DNA of 64,000 bases from Rhodothermales bacterium (GCA_028284865.1 JANQQV010000009.1:1-64000); one strand, 5' to 3'; counted from the stretch's first letter, positions 16,247 through 25,924 are shown. Notes: generated by a model not told the origin, from the sequence alone. Numbers and translations are program-made.

Positions 16247-18226
16247 GACGAGATGGGATAGTTCGTCCACGCGACGGACGATCGTTTCCCGATCCATGGT
16301 GCGATACTTCTCTGGTAGCAGCGCACGCGAAGTGCATTCGAGCACGGCGACGAGCGTCTGAAGCTCCACTTCCAACGGATAGGTTGGCGGCATGAAGTCG
16401 TCGACGACATCCTGAAGAACCCGCTGTGTCACTTTGCCTTTCGTTCGTCCATCGGAAGCCGCACGAAACTTGGCTCGCGTGAGAAGTGCTTCCATGTCGG
16501 CGCCTGAGAACGTTCGCTCACCGTTGAGCAAAGCATCCGGGACGTCCTTCATGTCGATCTCGACGCCCGTCTTCTTGAGCATGACCTCGAGCAGCTCCTC
16601 GCGCTCTTCGCGCGTGGACGGGTAGAAGAGGGCGATGTGCTCTTCAGCACGACCCTGTCGCTTCAAGTCAACCGGCATGTAATCCGGGCGGGCCGTCAGC
16701 AAGAACCAGATGACCTTGCCGCGATTCTTCGAGTTCGACATGAACTGCGCGATCTGTCCGAATACGCGCTTCGAAACCCCGGAGTCGCCACCGGCATCAC
16801 GGTTGCCCAGGGCCGCGTCAGCTTCGTCAATCATCACGGCAACGGGCGTCATGGCCTGAAGCAATGTGAGAATCTTCTCCAGATTGGCTTCGGTCTGCCC
16901 CTGCCACTGGCTCCGGAAGTTCTTCAGCTTGACCATCGGCACACCGATGTCGCCGGCGAAGCACATGATGGTGAAGGTCTTTCCCGTTCCGACGGGTCCG
17001 GAAACGAGATATCCCATCGGCATGACATCCTGTCGCCCTGCTTTCAGAGCTTTGGCGGCGTCTCGAAGGTGGGCCTTGGCCTGTGCGTGGCCGGCGACCA
17101 TGTCCAGGTTGAGGTCCGTCTCCATGAACTCCAGCATGCCGAACGCTTCGGCCTCGATGAAGTCCTTTTTCATGGCCGAGAGGGCATCGAACGTGAAGTC
17201 CGTATGGTTCTCAAGCACGTCGGCAATGATCGAGCGGAGCTGGATGAAGCCCAGTCCGGCCGTATTCGAGGCCAGCTGGTCTGCTTCGACCGTGGAATGT
17301 TGCTTCCATTCGCCCTCCAGACCGTCGAGGGAGTAGGAAACGAATTCATGGCGAGCCGTTTCGTCGGGAATCGGGATCTGGATTTCCGCGGTGTACGGGC
17401 TTTGGACGACCTGCTGATTCAGCTCGCTCAGATTCTGCGCGACGAGCGTTACGGTGAAGTCGCTGTCCAGGAACAGCGGGTCGTGTGCCCACTTCTGCAG
17501 GAAGACCAGCGTGTTGCGGTCCTCGGCGGAATACATCGAGGCTTCCGCCATCGGAATGACGGTTTCAGCATAGTCGATGATGCACGCGATCCGTTTTCCC
17601 TCTCCGAGGCGGAGACGGAAATAGTTCTCCAGAACGGAGAGGACGCGGACCGGGTCTTTCGGAAGCTTCTTGGCGTAGTCCGTTCCGAAAATGGTGTCGT
17701 ATCCAGACAGCGCGCGGTTGAAGTCTTTTTGCGATGCCTTATCGGCAAAATGAATGCCGGACGAGCGATCGTAAAAGAGTACGATGTCCCGTGCGGCGAA
17801 CAGCTCCTGCAGCAAGAAGTCATGCAGGGAGATGTAGATTCGATTGCCATCAACGTCTTCAGTGGGCACCAGATCGCGGACATTTCCATACAGGATGAAC
17901 TGCGTCAGCGTCTTGGTGAAATACTTCCGGGCGTATTCCTTGGCCCACTCCGGATAGTGCGAGGTGTACTTCTCCAGCAGGCTGGGGCCAGCCGGTGAGG
18001 GCACATCGATTGAGACTGACTCAGGAACGCTGTCTCCCGACTCGTCTGGTACGATTTCGTCTTCTGCGTGATCGTCGCCATCCGCATCGGTGGCTTGTTC
18101 CGCAGCCTGGTCTTCGTCCACGGTCGGCGTTTCGGCGGCAGAGGCGCTGGTCGTGTCCTGCTCAGAGGTCTCGTCGACGCTGGTTTCTTCTACCTGCGTC
18201 TCTTCGCTTTCGGGCTTCTTCGCCAT
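16241..18226 (-). CDS. AAA+ ATPase with degenerate first ATPase-like domain
   Basis: From ATG 18226 the protein has 661 residues. Residues 1-75 are a disordered Glu/Asp/Thr-rich stretch. Residues 80-330 look like a P-loop ATPase fold with a Walker-B-like strand (IACIIDYAE, about 215-221) but no Walker A. Residues about 375-600 are an intact AAA+ module: GPVGTGKT (410-417), VMIDEAD (464-470), a sensor region, and a lid with GRAEEH. The layout resembles cyanobacterial/plastid Ycf46, an analogy only. An upstream GTG/ATG frame (to 18292) would add 22 Pro/Arg-rich residues and is unlikely. It has no obvious operon partner. A remodelling role is inference. Confidence 0.82.
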   Translation of the reverse strand: MAKKPESEETQVEETSVDETSEQDTTSASAAETPTVDEDQAAEQATDADGDDHAEDEIVPDESGDSVPESVSIDVPSPAGPSLLEKYTSHYPEWAKEYARKYFTKTLTQFILYGNVRDLVPTEDVDGNRIYISLHDFLLQELFAARDIVLFYDRSSGIHFADKASQKDFNRALSGYDTIFGTDYAKKLPKDPVRVLSVLENYFRLRLGEGKRIACIIDYAETVIPMAEASMYSAEDRNTLVFLQKWAHDPLFLDSDFTVTLVAQNLSELNQQVVQSPYTAEIQIPIPDETARHEFVSYSLDGLEGEWKQHSTVEADQLASNTAGLGFIQLRSIIADVLENHTDFTFDALSAMKKDFIEAEAFGMLEFMETDLNLDMVAGHAQAKAHLRDAAKALKAGRQDVMPMGYLVSGPVGTGKTFTIMCFAGDIGVPMVKLKNFRSQWQGQTEANLEKILTLLQAMTPVAVMIDEADAALGNRDAGGDSGVSKRVFGQIAQFMSNSKNRGKVIWFLLTARPDYMPVDLKRQGRAEEHIALFYPSTREEREELLEVMLKKTGVEIDMKDVPDALLNGERTFSGADMEALLTRAKFRAASDGRTKGKVTQRVLQDVVDDFMPPTYPLEVELQTLVAVLECTSRALLPEKYRTMDRETIVRRVDELSHLVK

Positions 18227-18421
18227 CGTCGTTCCGTTGAGTTGGGGAGCCGGGTGGGGGGGAGCGGGCCGTGCGATGCGCCCGCGCCACAAGAAACGAC
18301 TTTCCTACGGTCCGGGTCCAGCCCGGTTGCGATTGATCAAGCGCTCCAGACGCTCACGTTTTCAGGTTTGGATTGCCTCAAAGCATTGCGTCCCACGATT
18401 GATACAATAAAGAGTGGGTAC

Positions 18422-18456
18422 AAAAAACGGCGGGCCGCCCATCGGGCGGCCCGCCG
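18422..18456 (-). terminator. Rho-independent terminator of the aldolase gene
   Basis: Perfect 13-bp GC-rich arms (18428-18440 and 18444-18456) with a 3-nt loop precede six U on the minus strand (18422-18427). Confidence 0.88.
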
Positions 18457-18493
18457 CATCAAATCGCTGATCGTTCAGATATGGTTGAACGTC

Positions 18494-18540
18494 GGGCGAT
18501 CGTCGGACGTCAGGTGTTGCCGTATGACAGACGATCGCCC
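18494..18540 (-). repeat. 11-bp inverted repeat in the aldolase 3' region
   Basis: GGGCGATCGTC (18494-18504) is answered by GACGATCGCCC (18530-18540) across 25 nt. It lies between the aldolase stop and its terminator, so it would fold in the 3' untranslated RNA. Confidence 0.6.
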
Positions 18541-18562
18541 AGCATCAGTCGTTCGTCAATCG

Positions 18563-19642
18563 TTAGGCGATCGTGACTGAGTCATCGAGGTAGACATCCT
18601 GAATCGCGTTCAGGATACCCACGCCTTCGCCCATTGGGCGCTGGAAGGCTTTGCGACCCGAAATAAGTCCCATACCGCCAGCACGTTTGTTGATGACGGC
18701 CGTCTTGACCGCCTGCTGCAGATCATTGCTGCCCGAGGCACCACCAGAGTTGATCAGGCCGGCACGACCCATGTAGCCGTTGGCTACCTGGTAGCGGGTC
18801 AGATCGATCGGGTGATCGGTGGCCAATTCCGTGTAGATCCGCTCGTCCAGCTTGCCGTACGAGGAATCGCCCGAGTTGAGGGCCTTGTAGCCACCGTTTG
18901 AGGTTGGCTGTTTCTGCTTGAGGATGTCGGCCTCGATCGTGGCACCGATGTGGTTGGCCTGACCCGTAAGGTCCGCACTGGCTTCGTGGTTGACGCCGTC
19001 GACCTTGAAGCCTGAGTTTCGCATGTAGCACCACAGGATGGTGAACATGCCCATTTCGTGGGCCATGGCGAACATCTCGCTGACTTCCTCGAGCTGGCGA
19101 TTGGATTCGTCCGAGCCAAAGTAAATGGTAGCGCCGACACCGACACAACCCATATTCCAGGCCTCCTCGATGCGAGAGAAGATGATTTGGTCAAAGGTGT
19201 TCGGATAGGTCAGAAGCTCGTTGTGGTTGAACTTCAAGATCATCGGGATCTTGTGGGCATACTTGCGAGCCACTGCACCGAGCACGCCATACGTTGAAGC
19301 AACGCCGTTACAACCGCCTTCAATGGCCAACTCAACGATGTTGGCCGGATCAAAGTAGGCCGGGTTCTTGGCGAACGAGGCACCACCGGAGTGCTCAATT
19401 CCCTGGTCAACCGGCAGGATGGATACATATCCAGTGCCGCCCAGTCGGCCCGTTCCGTAGAGGCGCTGCAGGTTGTTCAGCGTCGGGATGTTGCGGTCCG
19501 AGTGCATCCAGATGCGATCCACGAAATCGGGTCCCGGCAGATGGAGATGGGACTTGTCGATTGTCGTGCTTTTGTGATCAAGCAGGAAGGACGCTTCGTC
19601 GGCCAGGATGTCAGCGACGTTCGTATTGGAAGTGTCGGCCAT
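18563..19642 (-). CDS. fbaB: Class I fructose-bisphosphate aldolase (DhnA/FbaB type)
   Basis: This Schiff-base aldolase interconverts fructose-1,6-bisphosphate with the two triose phosphates. Family signatures include [20 protein letters not shown] near residue 75, the repeated [11 protein letters not shown] and the MILKFNHNE segment. The C-terminal [15 protein letters not shown] and [16 protein letters not shown] form the phosphate site of archaeal/FbaB-type aldolases. The length is 359 residues. Class I DhnA aldolases are often linked to gluconeogenesis. The FAD oxidoreductase gene is 47 bp upstream on the same strand, so the two may be cotranscribed, and a terminator follows. Confidence 0.93.
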   Translation of the reverse strand: MADTSNTNVADILADEASFLLDHKSTTIDKSHLHLPGPDFVDRIWMHSDRNIPTLNNLQRLYGTGRLGGTGYVSILPVDQGIEHSGGASFAKNPAYFDPANIVELAIEGGCNGVASTYGVLGAVARKYAHKIPMILKFNHNELLTYPNTFDQIIFSRIEEAWNMGCVGVGATIYFGSDESNRQLEEVSEMFAMAHEMGMFTILWCYMRNSGFKVDGVNHEASADLTGQANHIGATIEADILKQKQPTSNGGYKALNSGDSSYGKLDERIYTELATDHPIDLTRYQVANGYMGRAGLINSGGASGSNDLQQAVKTAVINKRAGGMGLISGRKAFQRPMGEGVGILNAIQDVYLDDSVTIA

Positions 19643-19689
19643 TGGATCAGATCGGATAAAGGTTCAGGACCGGGGCGAACAAGTGGATG

Positions 19690-20790
19690 TTAGGACTCAG
19701 CGCCACGATGGACAACCCTGCATCGGGCTGGAATCGCTTCCGGATCCTTGAAGAAGGCGGGAATCCGGGAGCCAAACCAAGCCGAATACATCAAGCCCCG
19801 TGCCCCCAATCCAGTCAGGACCCAGATATTGGATCCGGGCTGCAGTGGACCAACCATCGGCAGCCGCACTCCGGGGACATTGACCCGGACGCCCACGCGC
19901 GACTCGAGCACTTCAGCCCCCTGGAGGGACGGGATCGTCTTTGAAGCCCTCTCCAACAGCGACTGCTCAGCTTCTTGAGTGGGGGCGAGAGAATCGTAAT
20001 CGCGTTCGAACGTGGATCCCACCCAGAGACCGTCATTCCCATCGTCGATGATGTAGGCCCACGAGGATATGGCTGGCAACGGATCAGGTAAACCATCCGG
20101 CCTACGAACGCGGATGATCTGTCCCTTGATGCCCTCGATCCTCAGCGTTCGTGTGAGTGGATGATCGAGCATTCCACGACCCATGCAAAGCAGCATGCGC
20201 GCGGCCACGAAAGAGCCGAGACTGGTCCCCAACGTCACGCCTCGCTCGTTCTCGACTACGGTCCAGTCGGGTGCGATTTCGAGGGTGGGTACATCCGATA
20301 GCCACCGTGCGACGGTATCACCGAGATTCGCGGATGCACCACGTTTCACCTTCAAAAGCCCGAATTCCGTGTTCAACCAGGCAAGAGACGGGTCAACGTG
20401 ATCCGATTCGATGAACAGGCCGAGGTCGGGGTGATCGGATGCTTGTCGTTTGAATGAGGCAGCCTGTTCACCATCTCTGGCCGGTCTGACCAGCGCGAAC
20501 CCTCCTTCTTCTGCATCGGGTGATGTTTCGATCCCCATGGACGTCAAGGCGTCGAGTGCCGCACGGCACTCCCAGACGGGACGCCCTTTACGGGCCATCA
20601 TGGGGTTGGCCAATCCACCGCCGATTCCCGAGGCCCCAGAGGCCTTCGGGCCGATATCTAGAATCAGGACGCTCTGACCGGCACGTCGCAGGTGCCACGC
20701 CGATGCAGCACCCGCCAGGCCGGCTCCAACAATGATGGTGTCGAATTCCTTATTCAAGAACGTGACGGTATCAGGTGAGGTGGGGTCCAT
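19690..20790 (-). CDS. FAD-dependent oxidoreductase of the DAO family
   Basis: The N-terminus TIIVGAGLAGAASAWHLRRAG is a dinucleotide-binding Rossmann motif, with LILDIGPKASGASG following. The C-terminal part shows VLTGLGARGLMYSAW, the second FAD-contacting segment. The pattern resembles the oxidase domain of MnmC and D-amino-acid oxidase relatives, so oxidation of an amine is likely, but the substrate is not identifiable. 366 residues. It is divergent from thiO (another DAO family member) across 187 bp and precedes the aldolase gene. Confidence 0.82.
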   Translation of the reverse strand: MDPTSPDTVTFLNKEFDTIIVGAGLAGAASAWHLRRAGQSVLILDIGPKASGASGIGGGLANPMMARKGRPVWECRAALDALTSMGIETSPDAEEGGFALVRPARDGEQAASFKRQASDHPDLGLFIESDHVDPSLAWLNTEFGLLKVKRGASANLGDTVARWLSDVPTLEIAPDWTVVENERGVTLGTSLGSFVAARMLLCMGRGMLDHPLTRTLRIEGIKGQIIRVRRPDGLPDPLPAISSWAYIIDDGNDGLWVGSTFERDYDSLAPTQEAEQSLLERASKTIPSLQGAEVLESRVGVRVNVPGVRLPMVGPLQPGSNIWVLTGLGARGLMYSAWFGSRIPAFFKDPEAIPARCRVVHRGAES

Positions 20791-20977
20791 GAATTAGAAA
20801 GGTATCCGTGTCGCGAGGCGCACTCCAGGCGGTTGGCAACCATACGGGAAGCTATCTTTCGAAGGTCCTGCAGTCGGGACGGCGAAAGCTATCCTGACTG
20901 GCATCTGAAACCAAGTCGGGTCGTGACAACCGCAGAAGTCATTTCGGCTACTCGGGGTCCATCCCGTCCGAAGCAGC

Positions 20978-22126
20978 ATGTCGCAATCCTACCCCTCTTC
21001 GGCCTCACATCCGATCGTTGTGGTGGGCGGGGGAGTCATAGGGCTTTCCATCGCCTGGAGATTGGTTCGCCGTGGCGAATCCGTTGTCATACTGGAACGG
21101 GACACGGTTGGACAATCAGCCAGCCGTGCGGCCGCCGGCATGCTGGCTGCCGCTGCGGAAGTTGGCTTCGAGGAGCCTGAGCTGTACGACCTTTGCCGGG
21201 CATCCTTGCAAGAGTGGCCAGGATTCGCTGCCGAACTGGAATCCGAGTCAGGCGCGGCCCTGGACTATCGCAGTTTTGGCACCCTGGTAGTGGCCGACGA
21301 TCGGGACGCTGCGGAAGCGCTACGTCGAGGTTACCGGTTCCAGAAAGAGCAGGGTTATCCGGTCACCTGGCTGGATGGGGCTGAGGCGCTGGAGGTGGAG
21401 CCGATGCTTTCGCCGCGAATTGTGGCAGCGGTAAGCGTCCCTGAAGATCACGCGGTCGACAACCGGGCATTGACGCAAGCGCTGGCCACAGCGGTTCGAC
21501 AAGGAGGAGGCGTCATCCGTGAAGGCGTGAATGTAATCGGCATGGACGCCGATCCGCCTACACCAATTGTTCAGTTCGTCAACCCGGCAACGGGAGAGAC
21601 CGAACAGATTGAGGCCTCGCGCATCGTGGTGGCGGCGGGGGCGTGGACATCAGCGCTGTCGGGCTGGCCTTCAGGTAATGGTCCCTCCATTCGTCCGGTC
21701 AAAGGACAGATCCTGGAGCTCAAGACCCGTGCACCGTTCGATTTGCGTCACGTGGTTCGCGGTCCGCACGCGTACCTCGTGCCGAGGTCAGATGGTCGCC
21801 TGATCGTAGGAGCGACCAGCGAAGAGATGGGATTTGACGGACGCATGACGGTTGGCGGGGTTTACGCCGTCATGGATGGCGCGTGGGAAATCGTGCCGGG
21901 CATCCTCGATCAGGACCTGCTCTCCATCGACGTGGGCTTCCGTCCGGCCAGCGTTGATCATCAACCGATCATTGGATTCACGTCCAATCCGCGGATCTTT
22001 ATCGCCACGGGGCATTACCGACATGGTATCGTATTATCCGTAATCACGGCGCTGGCGGCCGAACGGATGCTCGTCGATGAGGAGATCGAGCCACGCGTTG
22101 CCGCGTTTGCCCCCGATCGATTCTGA
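20978..22126 (+). CDS. thiO: Glycine oxidase ThiO
   Basis: ThiO oxidises glycine with oxygen to dehydroglycine, the two-carbon donor for the thiazole ring of thiamin. The N-terminal IVVVGGGVIGLSIAWRLVRRG is the FAD motif, followed by SASRAAAGMLAAAAEV, typical of ThiO. The C-terminal FIATGHYRHGIVLS matches the flavin-contact motif of the family. 382 residues. First gene of the thi operon, 73 bp ahead of thiS. I saw no TPP riboswitch signature in the 187 bp upstream. Use of ThiO in place of the radical-SAM enzyme ThiH points to an aerobic life style. Confidence 0.93.
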   Translation: MSQSYPSSASHPIVVVGGGVIGLSIAWRLVRRGESVVILERDTVGQSASRAAAGMLAAAAEVGFEEPELYDLCRASLQEWPGFAAELESESGAALDYRSFGTLVVADDRDAAEALRRGYRFQKEQGYPVTWLDGAEALEVEPMLSPRIVAAVSVPEDHAVDNRALTQALATAVRQGGGVIREGVNVIGMDADPPTPIVQFVNPATGETEQIEASRIVVAAGAWTSALSGWPSGNGPSIRPVKGQILELKTRAPFDLRHVVRGPHAYLVPRSDGRLIVGATSEEMGFDGRMTVGGVYAVMDGAWEIVPGILDQDLLSIDVGFRPASVDHQPIIGFTSNPRIFIATGHYRHGIVLSVITALAAERMLVDEEIEPRVAAFAPDRF

Positions 22127-22199
22127 AGCGGGATCCTGTCGGGATTGACAACCACCTTTATCGGCGCCTTCGACTTGTGCGTCCTTCATACGCTTCTCC

Positions 22200-22418
22200 A
22201 TGAGCGAATCCATCATCCAGATCAACGGAATGGAGGCGACGCTGCCCTTGCCGGCGTCCCTCGCAGACGTCCTTCGCAAGGAAGGCATTGATCCAGAGGA
22301 GGCTCGGGGGGTCGCCGTGGCAGTGAACGAGCGCATCGTGCGGCGTCATGACTGGGCCGAGAAACGCATTGATACGGGAGACGCCATCGAAATTGTCACC
22401 GCTCGCCAGGGCGGGTGA
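22200..22418 (+). CDS. thiS: Sulfur carrier protein ThiS
   Basis: A 72-residue ubiquitin-like carrier whose C-terminal Gly-Gly is adenylated and thiocarboxylated to deliver sulfur to ThiG. It ends TARQGG, with AVAVNERIV and GDAIEIV as conserved segments. It lies between thiO and thiG as expected. The adenylating enzyme ThiF is not in the window. Confidence 0.93.
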   Translation: MSESIIQINGMEATLPLPASLADVLRKEGIDPEEARGVAVAVNERIVRRHDWAEKRIDTGDAIEIVTARQGG

Positions 22419-22446
22419 TTTGACCAGGATATGCTGAGAGCAGGAA

Positions 22447-23274
22447 ATGCAGGCATCGAAATCGACGACAGCACAAAACGGCAATGAGCAACCGTGCGGC
22501 GATCCGCTGGTGATCGGCGATCTGACGTTGCAATCCCGGCTGCTGTTGGGCACATCGGGTTATCCCAATATGCAGGTGCTTCTGGAGTCGATCGCGGCTT
22601 CGGGGACGGAGTTGATCACGGTTGCCATCCGCCGCATCAACTTGGCGGATGACCAGGAAGCTGGATTCCTGTCTACCATCCGATCTTTGCCGGTATCCTT
22701 GCTTCCAAACACAGCAGGTTGCTACACGGCAAAAGAAGCTGTCCTGGTGGCTGAATTGGCCCGCGAAGCTCTTGAGACCAACCTCATCAAGCTTGAAGTC
22801 ATCGGAGATGATGAAACCTTGATGCCGGACGCCGAGCAGCTTCTCAAAGCGGCCTCAGAGCTCGTGATGGAAGGGTTCACGGTCATGGCCTACGCCAACG
22901 ATGATCCGATCACGTGCCGAAAATTGGCAGATATCGGCTGTGCTGCGGTCATGCCGCTGGCTTCCCCGATCGGTAGCGGGATGGGTTTGGTCAATCCCTA
23001 CAACTTGCAGCTTATCCGGGAACTCTTGCCCGATATCCCGTTGCTGGTCGATGCCGGAATCGGAACGGCAAGCGATGCTGCGCTGGCGATGGAGCTGGGC
23101 TATGACGGAATCCTGCTGAATACTGCGGTCTCGAAAGCCGAGCATCCGGTTCAGATGGCAGCGGCCATGCGTCATGCCGTAATGGGTGGACGACTGGCCC
23201 ATCAAGCGGGACGTATTCCGCGTCGGTTCTATGCACAGGCCTCGTCGCCAATGCAAGGACGCGTAGGTCAGTAG
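22447..23274 (+). CDS. thiG: Thiazole synthase ThiG
   Basis: ThiG joins dehydroglycine, 1-deoxyxylulose-5-phosphate and ThiS thiocarboxylate into the thiazole phosphate. Typical motifs are [25 protein letters not shown], and [15 protein letters not shown], where the Lys is the Schiff-base residue. The C-terminal half shows [15 protein letters not shown] and [14 protein letters not shown] 20-residue N-terminal extension precedes the first strand. 28 bp after thiS and 10 bp before the next gene. Confidence 0.96.
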   Translation: MQASKSTTAQNGNEQPCGDPLVIGDLTLQSRLLLGTSGYPNMQVLLESIAASGTELITVAIRRINLADDQEAGFLSTIRSLPVSLLPNTAGCYTAKEAVLVAELAREALETNLIKLEVIGDDETLMPDAEQLLKAASELVMEGFTVMAYANDDPITCRKLADIGCAAVMPLASPIGSGMGLVNPYNLQLIRELLPDIPLLVDAGIGTASDAALAMELGYDGILLNTAVSKAEHPVQMAAAMRHAVMGGRLAHQAGRIPRRFYAQASSPMQGRVGQ

Positions 23275-23284
23275 GTCGGTCGAA

Positions 23285-23944
23285 ATGGGAGCGGATCGAA
23301 GTTTGCCTTCGCTGGTATTGATTGCTGATGGGTTCACCCGTCCGGGTATCGATCAGCGCATTGTGCAGGCCGTACGCTACGGAGTGTCCTGGGTGATTCT
23401 GAGAGATCAAGGGGCCCGTCCAGACATCATTGAGCTGAGTGCCGGGCTGTTGGTGCAGCGCATGCGCAAGGTGATGCCAGAAGTCATCATTGGTCTGAAC
23501 GGGCCTGAGCCCATCGCCAGGCGACTTGAAGTCGGGTGGCACCGCACGTCGCACGTTCCGTTTGCGGGAGAGGCATCGGGAGGGACGAATCAGGGGAGAC
23601 GAGGTCAACGGATGCTTGAAGGTCGCAGCACGCATAACCCGGAAGAGGTTCGCCGAGCCGTAGACGAAGGGATGGACTACGTCTTATTCGGGCACGTCCA
23701 TGCGACCGCATCCCATCGGGGCGAACCACCGCGAGGACTTTCTGCATTGAGAGAAGCCGTGGAAGCAGCTGGAACGATGCCCGTTATTGCATTAGGCGGC
23801 ATTACACCAGCGTTGGTCAACGGGTGCTTGGAAGCCGGTGCGCGAGGAGTGGCGGTGCTGTCCGGGTTGATGCAGGCACCTAACCTGTTCCAGGCCGTTG
23901 ATGCGTACACCAAACCGCTCATCCAACCACCTCCCAGCGAATAG
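23285..23944 (+). CDS. tenI: Thiazole tautomerase TenI-like protein (ThiE relative)
   Basis: The TIM-barrel protein belongs to the ThiE/TenI superfamily. It resembles TenI, which aromatises the ThiG product: [11 protein letters not shown] carries His137 at the place of the catalytic His of Bacillus TenI (in FGHVF). The ThiE substrate motif with adjacent Asn-Asp is replaced by LNGPEPIA. So it is probably the tautomerase and not thiamin phosphate synthase, although many databases label such proteins ThiE. The end [19 protein letters not shown] is common to both. 219 residues. Single-nucleotide gap to thiD. Confidence 0.8.
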   Translation: MGADRSLPSLVLIADGFTRPGIDQRIVQAVRYGVSWVILRDQGARPDIIELSAGLLVQRMRKVMPEVIIGLNGPEPIARRLEVGWHRTSHVPFAGEASGGTNQGRRGQRMLEGRSTHNPEEVRRAVDEGMDYVLFGHVHATASHRGEPPRGLSALREAVEAAGTMPVIALGGITPALVNGCLEAGARGVAVLSGLMQAPNLFQAVDAYTKPLIQPPPSE

Positions 23945-23945
23945 C

Positions 23946-24743
23946 ATGTCCATACCCGTCTCATTGACCATCGCCGGCAGCGATTCAGGGGGAGGAGCCG
24001 GCATCCAGGCTGATATCAAGGCGATGCAGGCGCAGGGTACATTTGCAGCGTCTGTCATCACGGCCATCACCGCTCAGAACACAGTGGCCGTCACGGACGC
24101 TTTTGAACTGCCACTCTCCTTGATCCGGAGTCAGATCGAAGCGGTCATGACTGATCTGCCCGTGGCGGCGACCAAAACCGGGATGCTCTCGTCTATCGGT
24201 ATCATTGAGACGGTCGCAGCAGCCGTTACTGACTTCGGAATCGATACACTCGTGGTGGACCCGGTCATGATCTCCAAAAGCGGATTCTCCCTGTTGAAGG
24301 AAGATGCCGTGGAAGCACTTGTTGCGGAGATGCTTCCTCGAGCCACGATCTGTACGCCGAACGCGCACGAGGCGGCGCGATTGGTCGGCGGCACGATTCT
24401 GACGGAGTCGGACGCCGTCGAAGCGGCACGAGCCATCCATGCCTTGGGCCCGTCCGCGGTTCTGGTGAAAGGCGGTCATCTGGATGACGAGCCGGATGCG
24501 GTAGATATCCTGTTTGATGGGAGCGAAGTACACGTCATGCGATCTCCTCGTATTGATACGCCGCATACGCACGGAACGGGCTGTACCTATGCAGCGGCAA
24601 TTGCTGCCCGGTTGGCTCTGGGAGATGGGGTGGCAGGTGCCGTCAGGACCGCTCATGACTACGTCCACGAAGCCATCAAGGCCGGACTGCCCATTGGCAA
24701 TGGACACGGCCCGACAGATCATTTCTATTTCCTTCGCGGATAG
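23946..24743 (+). CDS. thiD: Hydroxymethylpyrimidine/phosphomethylpyrimidine kinase ThiD
   Basis: ThiD phosphorylates HMP and HMP-P to HMP-PP for thiamin assembly. It opens [20 protein letters not shown], the family signature, and carries [11 protein letters not shown] and the C-terminal [20 protein letters not shown] anion-hole/catalytic region. The start ATG 23946 is one base after the tenI stop; upstream in-frame ATGs lie within tenI and lack support. The length is 265 residues. It is the last gene of the operon, and a strong terminator begins 50 bp later. Confidence 0.95.
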   Translation: MSIPVSLTIAGSDSGGGAGIQADIKAMQAQGTFAASVITAITAQNTVAVTDAFELPLSLIRSQIEAVMTDLPVAATKTGMLSSIGIIETVAAAVTDFGIDTLVVDPVMISKSGFSLLKEDAVEALVAEMLPRATICTPNAHEAARLVGGTILTESDAVEAARAIHALGPSAVLVKGGHLDDEPDAVDILFDGSEVHVMRSPRIDTPHTHGTGCTYAAAIAARLALGDGVAGAVRTAHDYVHEAIKAGLPIGNGHGPTDHFYFLRG

Positions 24744-24793
24744 TCAGCCCCGATCAAAAATATCCAGCTGGCGTCTCTTGGCTTTACGTGTCC

Positions 24794-24830
24794 AAAAAGG
24801 CTCCTCAGCAGCGCTGAGGGGCCTTTTTTT
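24794..24830 (+). terminator. Rho-independent terminator of the thi operon
   Basis: A stem of about 16 bp (24794-24809 with 24813-24828, one G-U pair, loop AGC) ends in seven T (24824-24830). The A-run on the other arm makes it potentially bidirectional. Confidence 0.9.
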
Positions 24831-25023
24831 AATGGTTGCACTGGAAATGTGAACGCTTGACGCAACCGGCGTGAAGGTTCACTGAACCAGATGTGACGAA
24901 AGTGTTACGGCTGTAACCCGGTCCAACTTTCTCGAACAGACCCCGTACTGCTTTCAAAACGGCGGCTTCACCCGGCCACCAATCATCCACATTCCGAATC
25001 GATCGATTCAAACCAGAACAATC

Positions 25024-25797
25024 ATGTCACGCTCTTTTCTCGTAGGAAAATTCCTTCCGGCCTACGGTGGCAAATTCGGTCGCATGCCCAAGCGGGAAAT
25101 GTCGGCTGAAGGTCTTTCCGATGAGGCCCTCAAACAGCGTTTTACCGAACGCGGCACGAAGTACGTTCGTCGCAGCCGCGAGTATCTCGTCATGGGTCAG
25201 ATCGGCATGGTGATCGCATTGCTGATGACGACCGGAGCATTCCGCGTCAGCTTGACGGGCGGAGAGAAGCTGGAGTTTGTCATGCCCGACCAGGAGATCG
25301 TCCAGATGGAAGAGATCATGCAGACGGCTCAGATCGAGAAGCCACCACCACCACCGCGTCCGCCGATCCCGGTGGAAGTGCCGAACGATGAGATCCTGGA
25401 AGACATCGACCTGGACCTGGATGTATCGCTCGATCTCGACGAGGTCATCGTGGATCTGCCCCCACCGCCGGCTGAGCCCGCGGAAGAAGAGGAAGAAGAA
25501 ATCTTCCTGATCGTGGAGAAAGCCCCGGAAATCGTGGGTGGTCTCAGCGAGCTGTACAAGTACGTTTCCTACCCTGAAGTGGCCCGCAAGGCAGGTATCG
25601 AAGGGGTGGTCGTCGTGCAAATCATCGTCATGCCGGACGGAACGGCTGCTGAGCCTACTGTCATTCGCGGCGTGCATGAACTACTCGACAAAGAGGCTGT
25701 CCAGGGCGTCATGAAGCTGTCCTTCAAGCCTGGTATGCAGCGTTCGCGTGCCGTACCGGTCTACATGTCGATTCCGGTCCGTTTCGAACTGAATTGA
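25024..25797 (+). CDS. TonB-family energy transducer
   Basis: The protein should couple the proton motive force (through ExbB/ExbD) to outer-membrane receptors. Residues 1-55 are cytoplasmic, longer than in classical TonB. A membrane helix lies at about 56-75 (LVMGQIGMVIALLMTTGAF). A Pro-rich and Glu/Asp-rich periplasmic spacer follows, with PPPPPRPP and DIDLDLDVSLDLDEV. The C-terminal domain has YVSYPEVARKAGIEGVVVV, the usual YP motif, and ends PVRFELN. 257 residues. No exbB, exbD or receptor gene is nearby, as is common for TonB paralogues in Bacteroidota. Confidence 0.92.
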   Translation: MSRSFLVGKFLPAYGGKFGRMPKREMSAEGLSDEALKQRFTERGTKYVRRSREYLVMGQIGMVIALLMTTGAFRVSLTGGEKLEFVMPDQEIVQMEEIMQTAQIEKPPPPPRPPIPVEVPNDEILEDIDLDLDVSLDLDEVIVDLPPPPAEPAEEEEEEIFLIVEKAPEIVGGLSELYKYVSYPEVARKAGIEGVVVVQIIVMPDGTAAEPTVIRGVHELLDKEAVQGVMKLSFKPGMQRSRAVPVYMSIPVRFELN

Positions 25798-25924
25798 CGT
25801 GACCGGCCTGAATTGATCTAAACAGGTCCGACCTGGCTTGTCTTCGGCTATCGACGGGCAGTCCTGATCGCAGGTTCTGCATTCAGGATGGCATCTCAGC
25901 CTGTCCCTTTGCATCTTGCGCGGC

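Larger units (their letters stand above)
18227..18562. other. Non-coding stretch between aldolase and AAA+ genes
   Basis: It holds the aldolase terminator at 18422-18456 and a second inverted repeat at 18494-18540. The remainder, 18227-18400, should hold the promoter of the ATPase gene. No gene is seen. Confidence 0.5.

Noticed and set aside
16637-17998. A 453-codon + strand frame opposite the AAA+ gene
   Set aside because: It is antisense to a well-supported gene with intact motifs; composition follows the codon pattern of the other strand and no domain is recognisable.
16011-18226. The Phd-like gene and AAA+ gene as a toxin-antitoxin pair
   Set aside because: They converge and the ATPase is large with no toxin fold; an antitoxin operon is codirectional.
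20791-20977. TPP riboswitch upstream of thiO
   Set aside because: Core consensus segments were not found by reading the region.
25916-25924. TTG start three codons before the permease ATG
   Set aside because: ATG 25925 is closer to the conserved start of APC permeases and TTG gains nothing.
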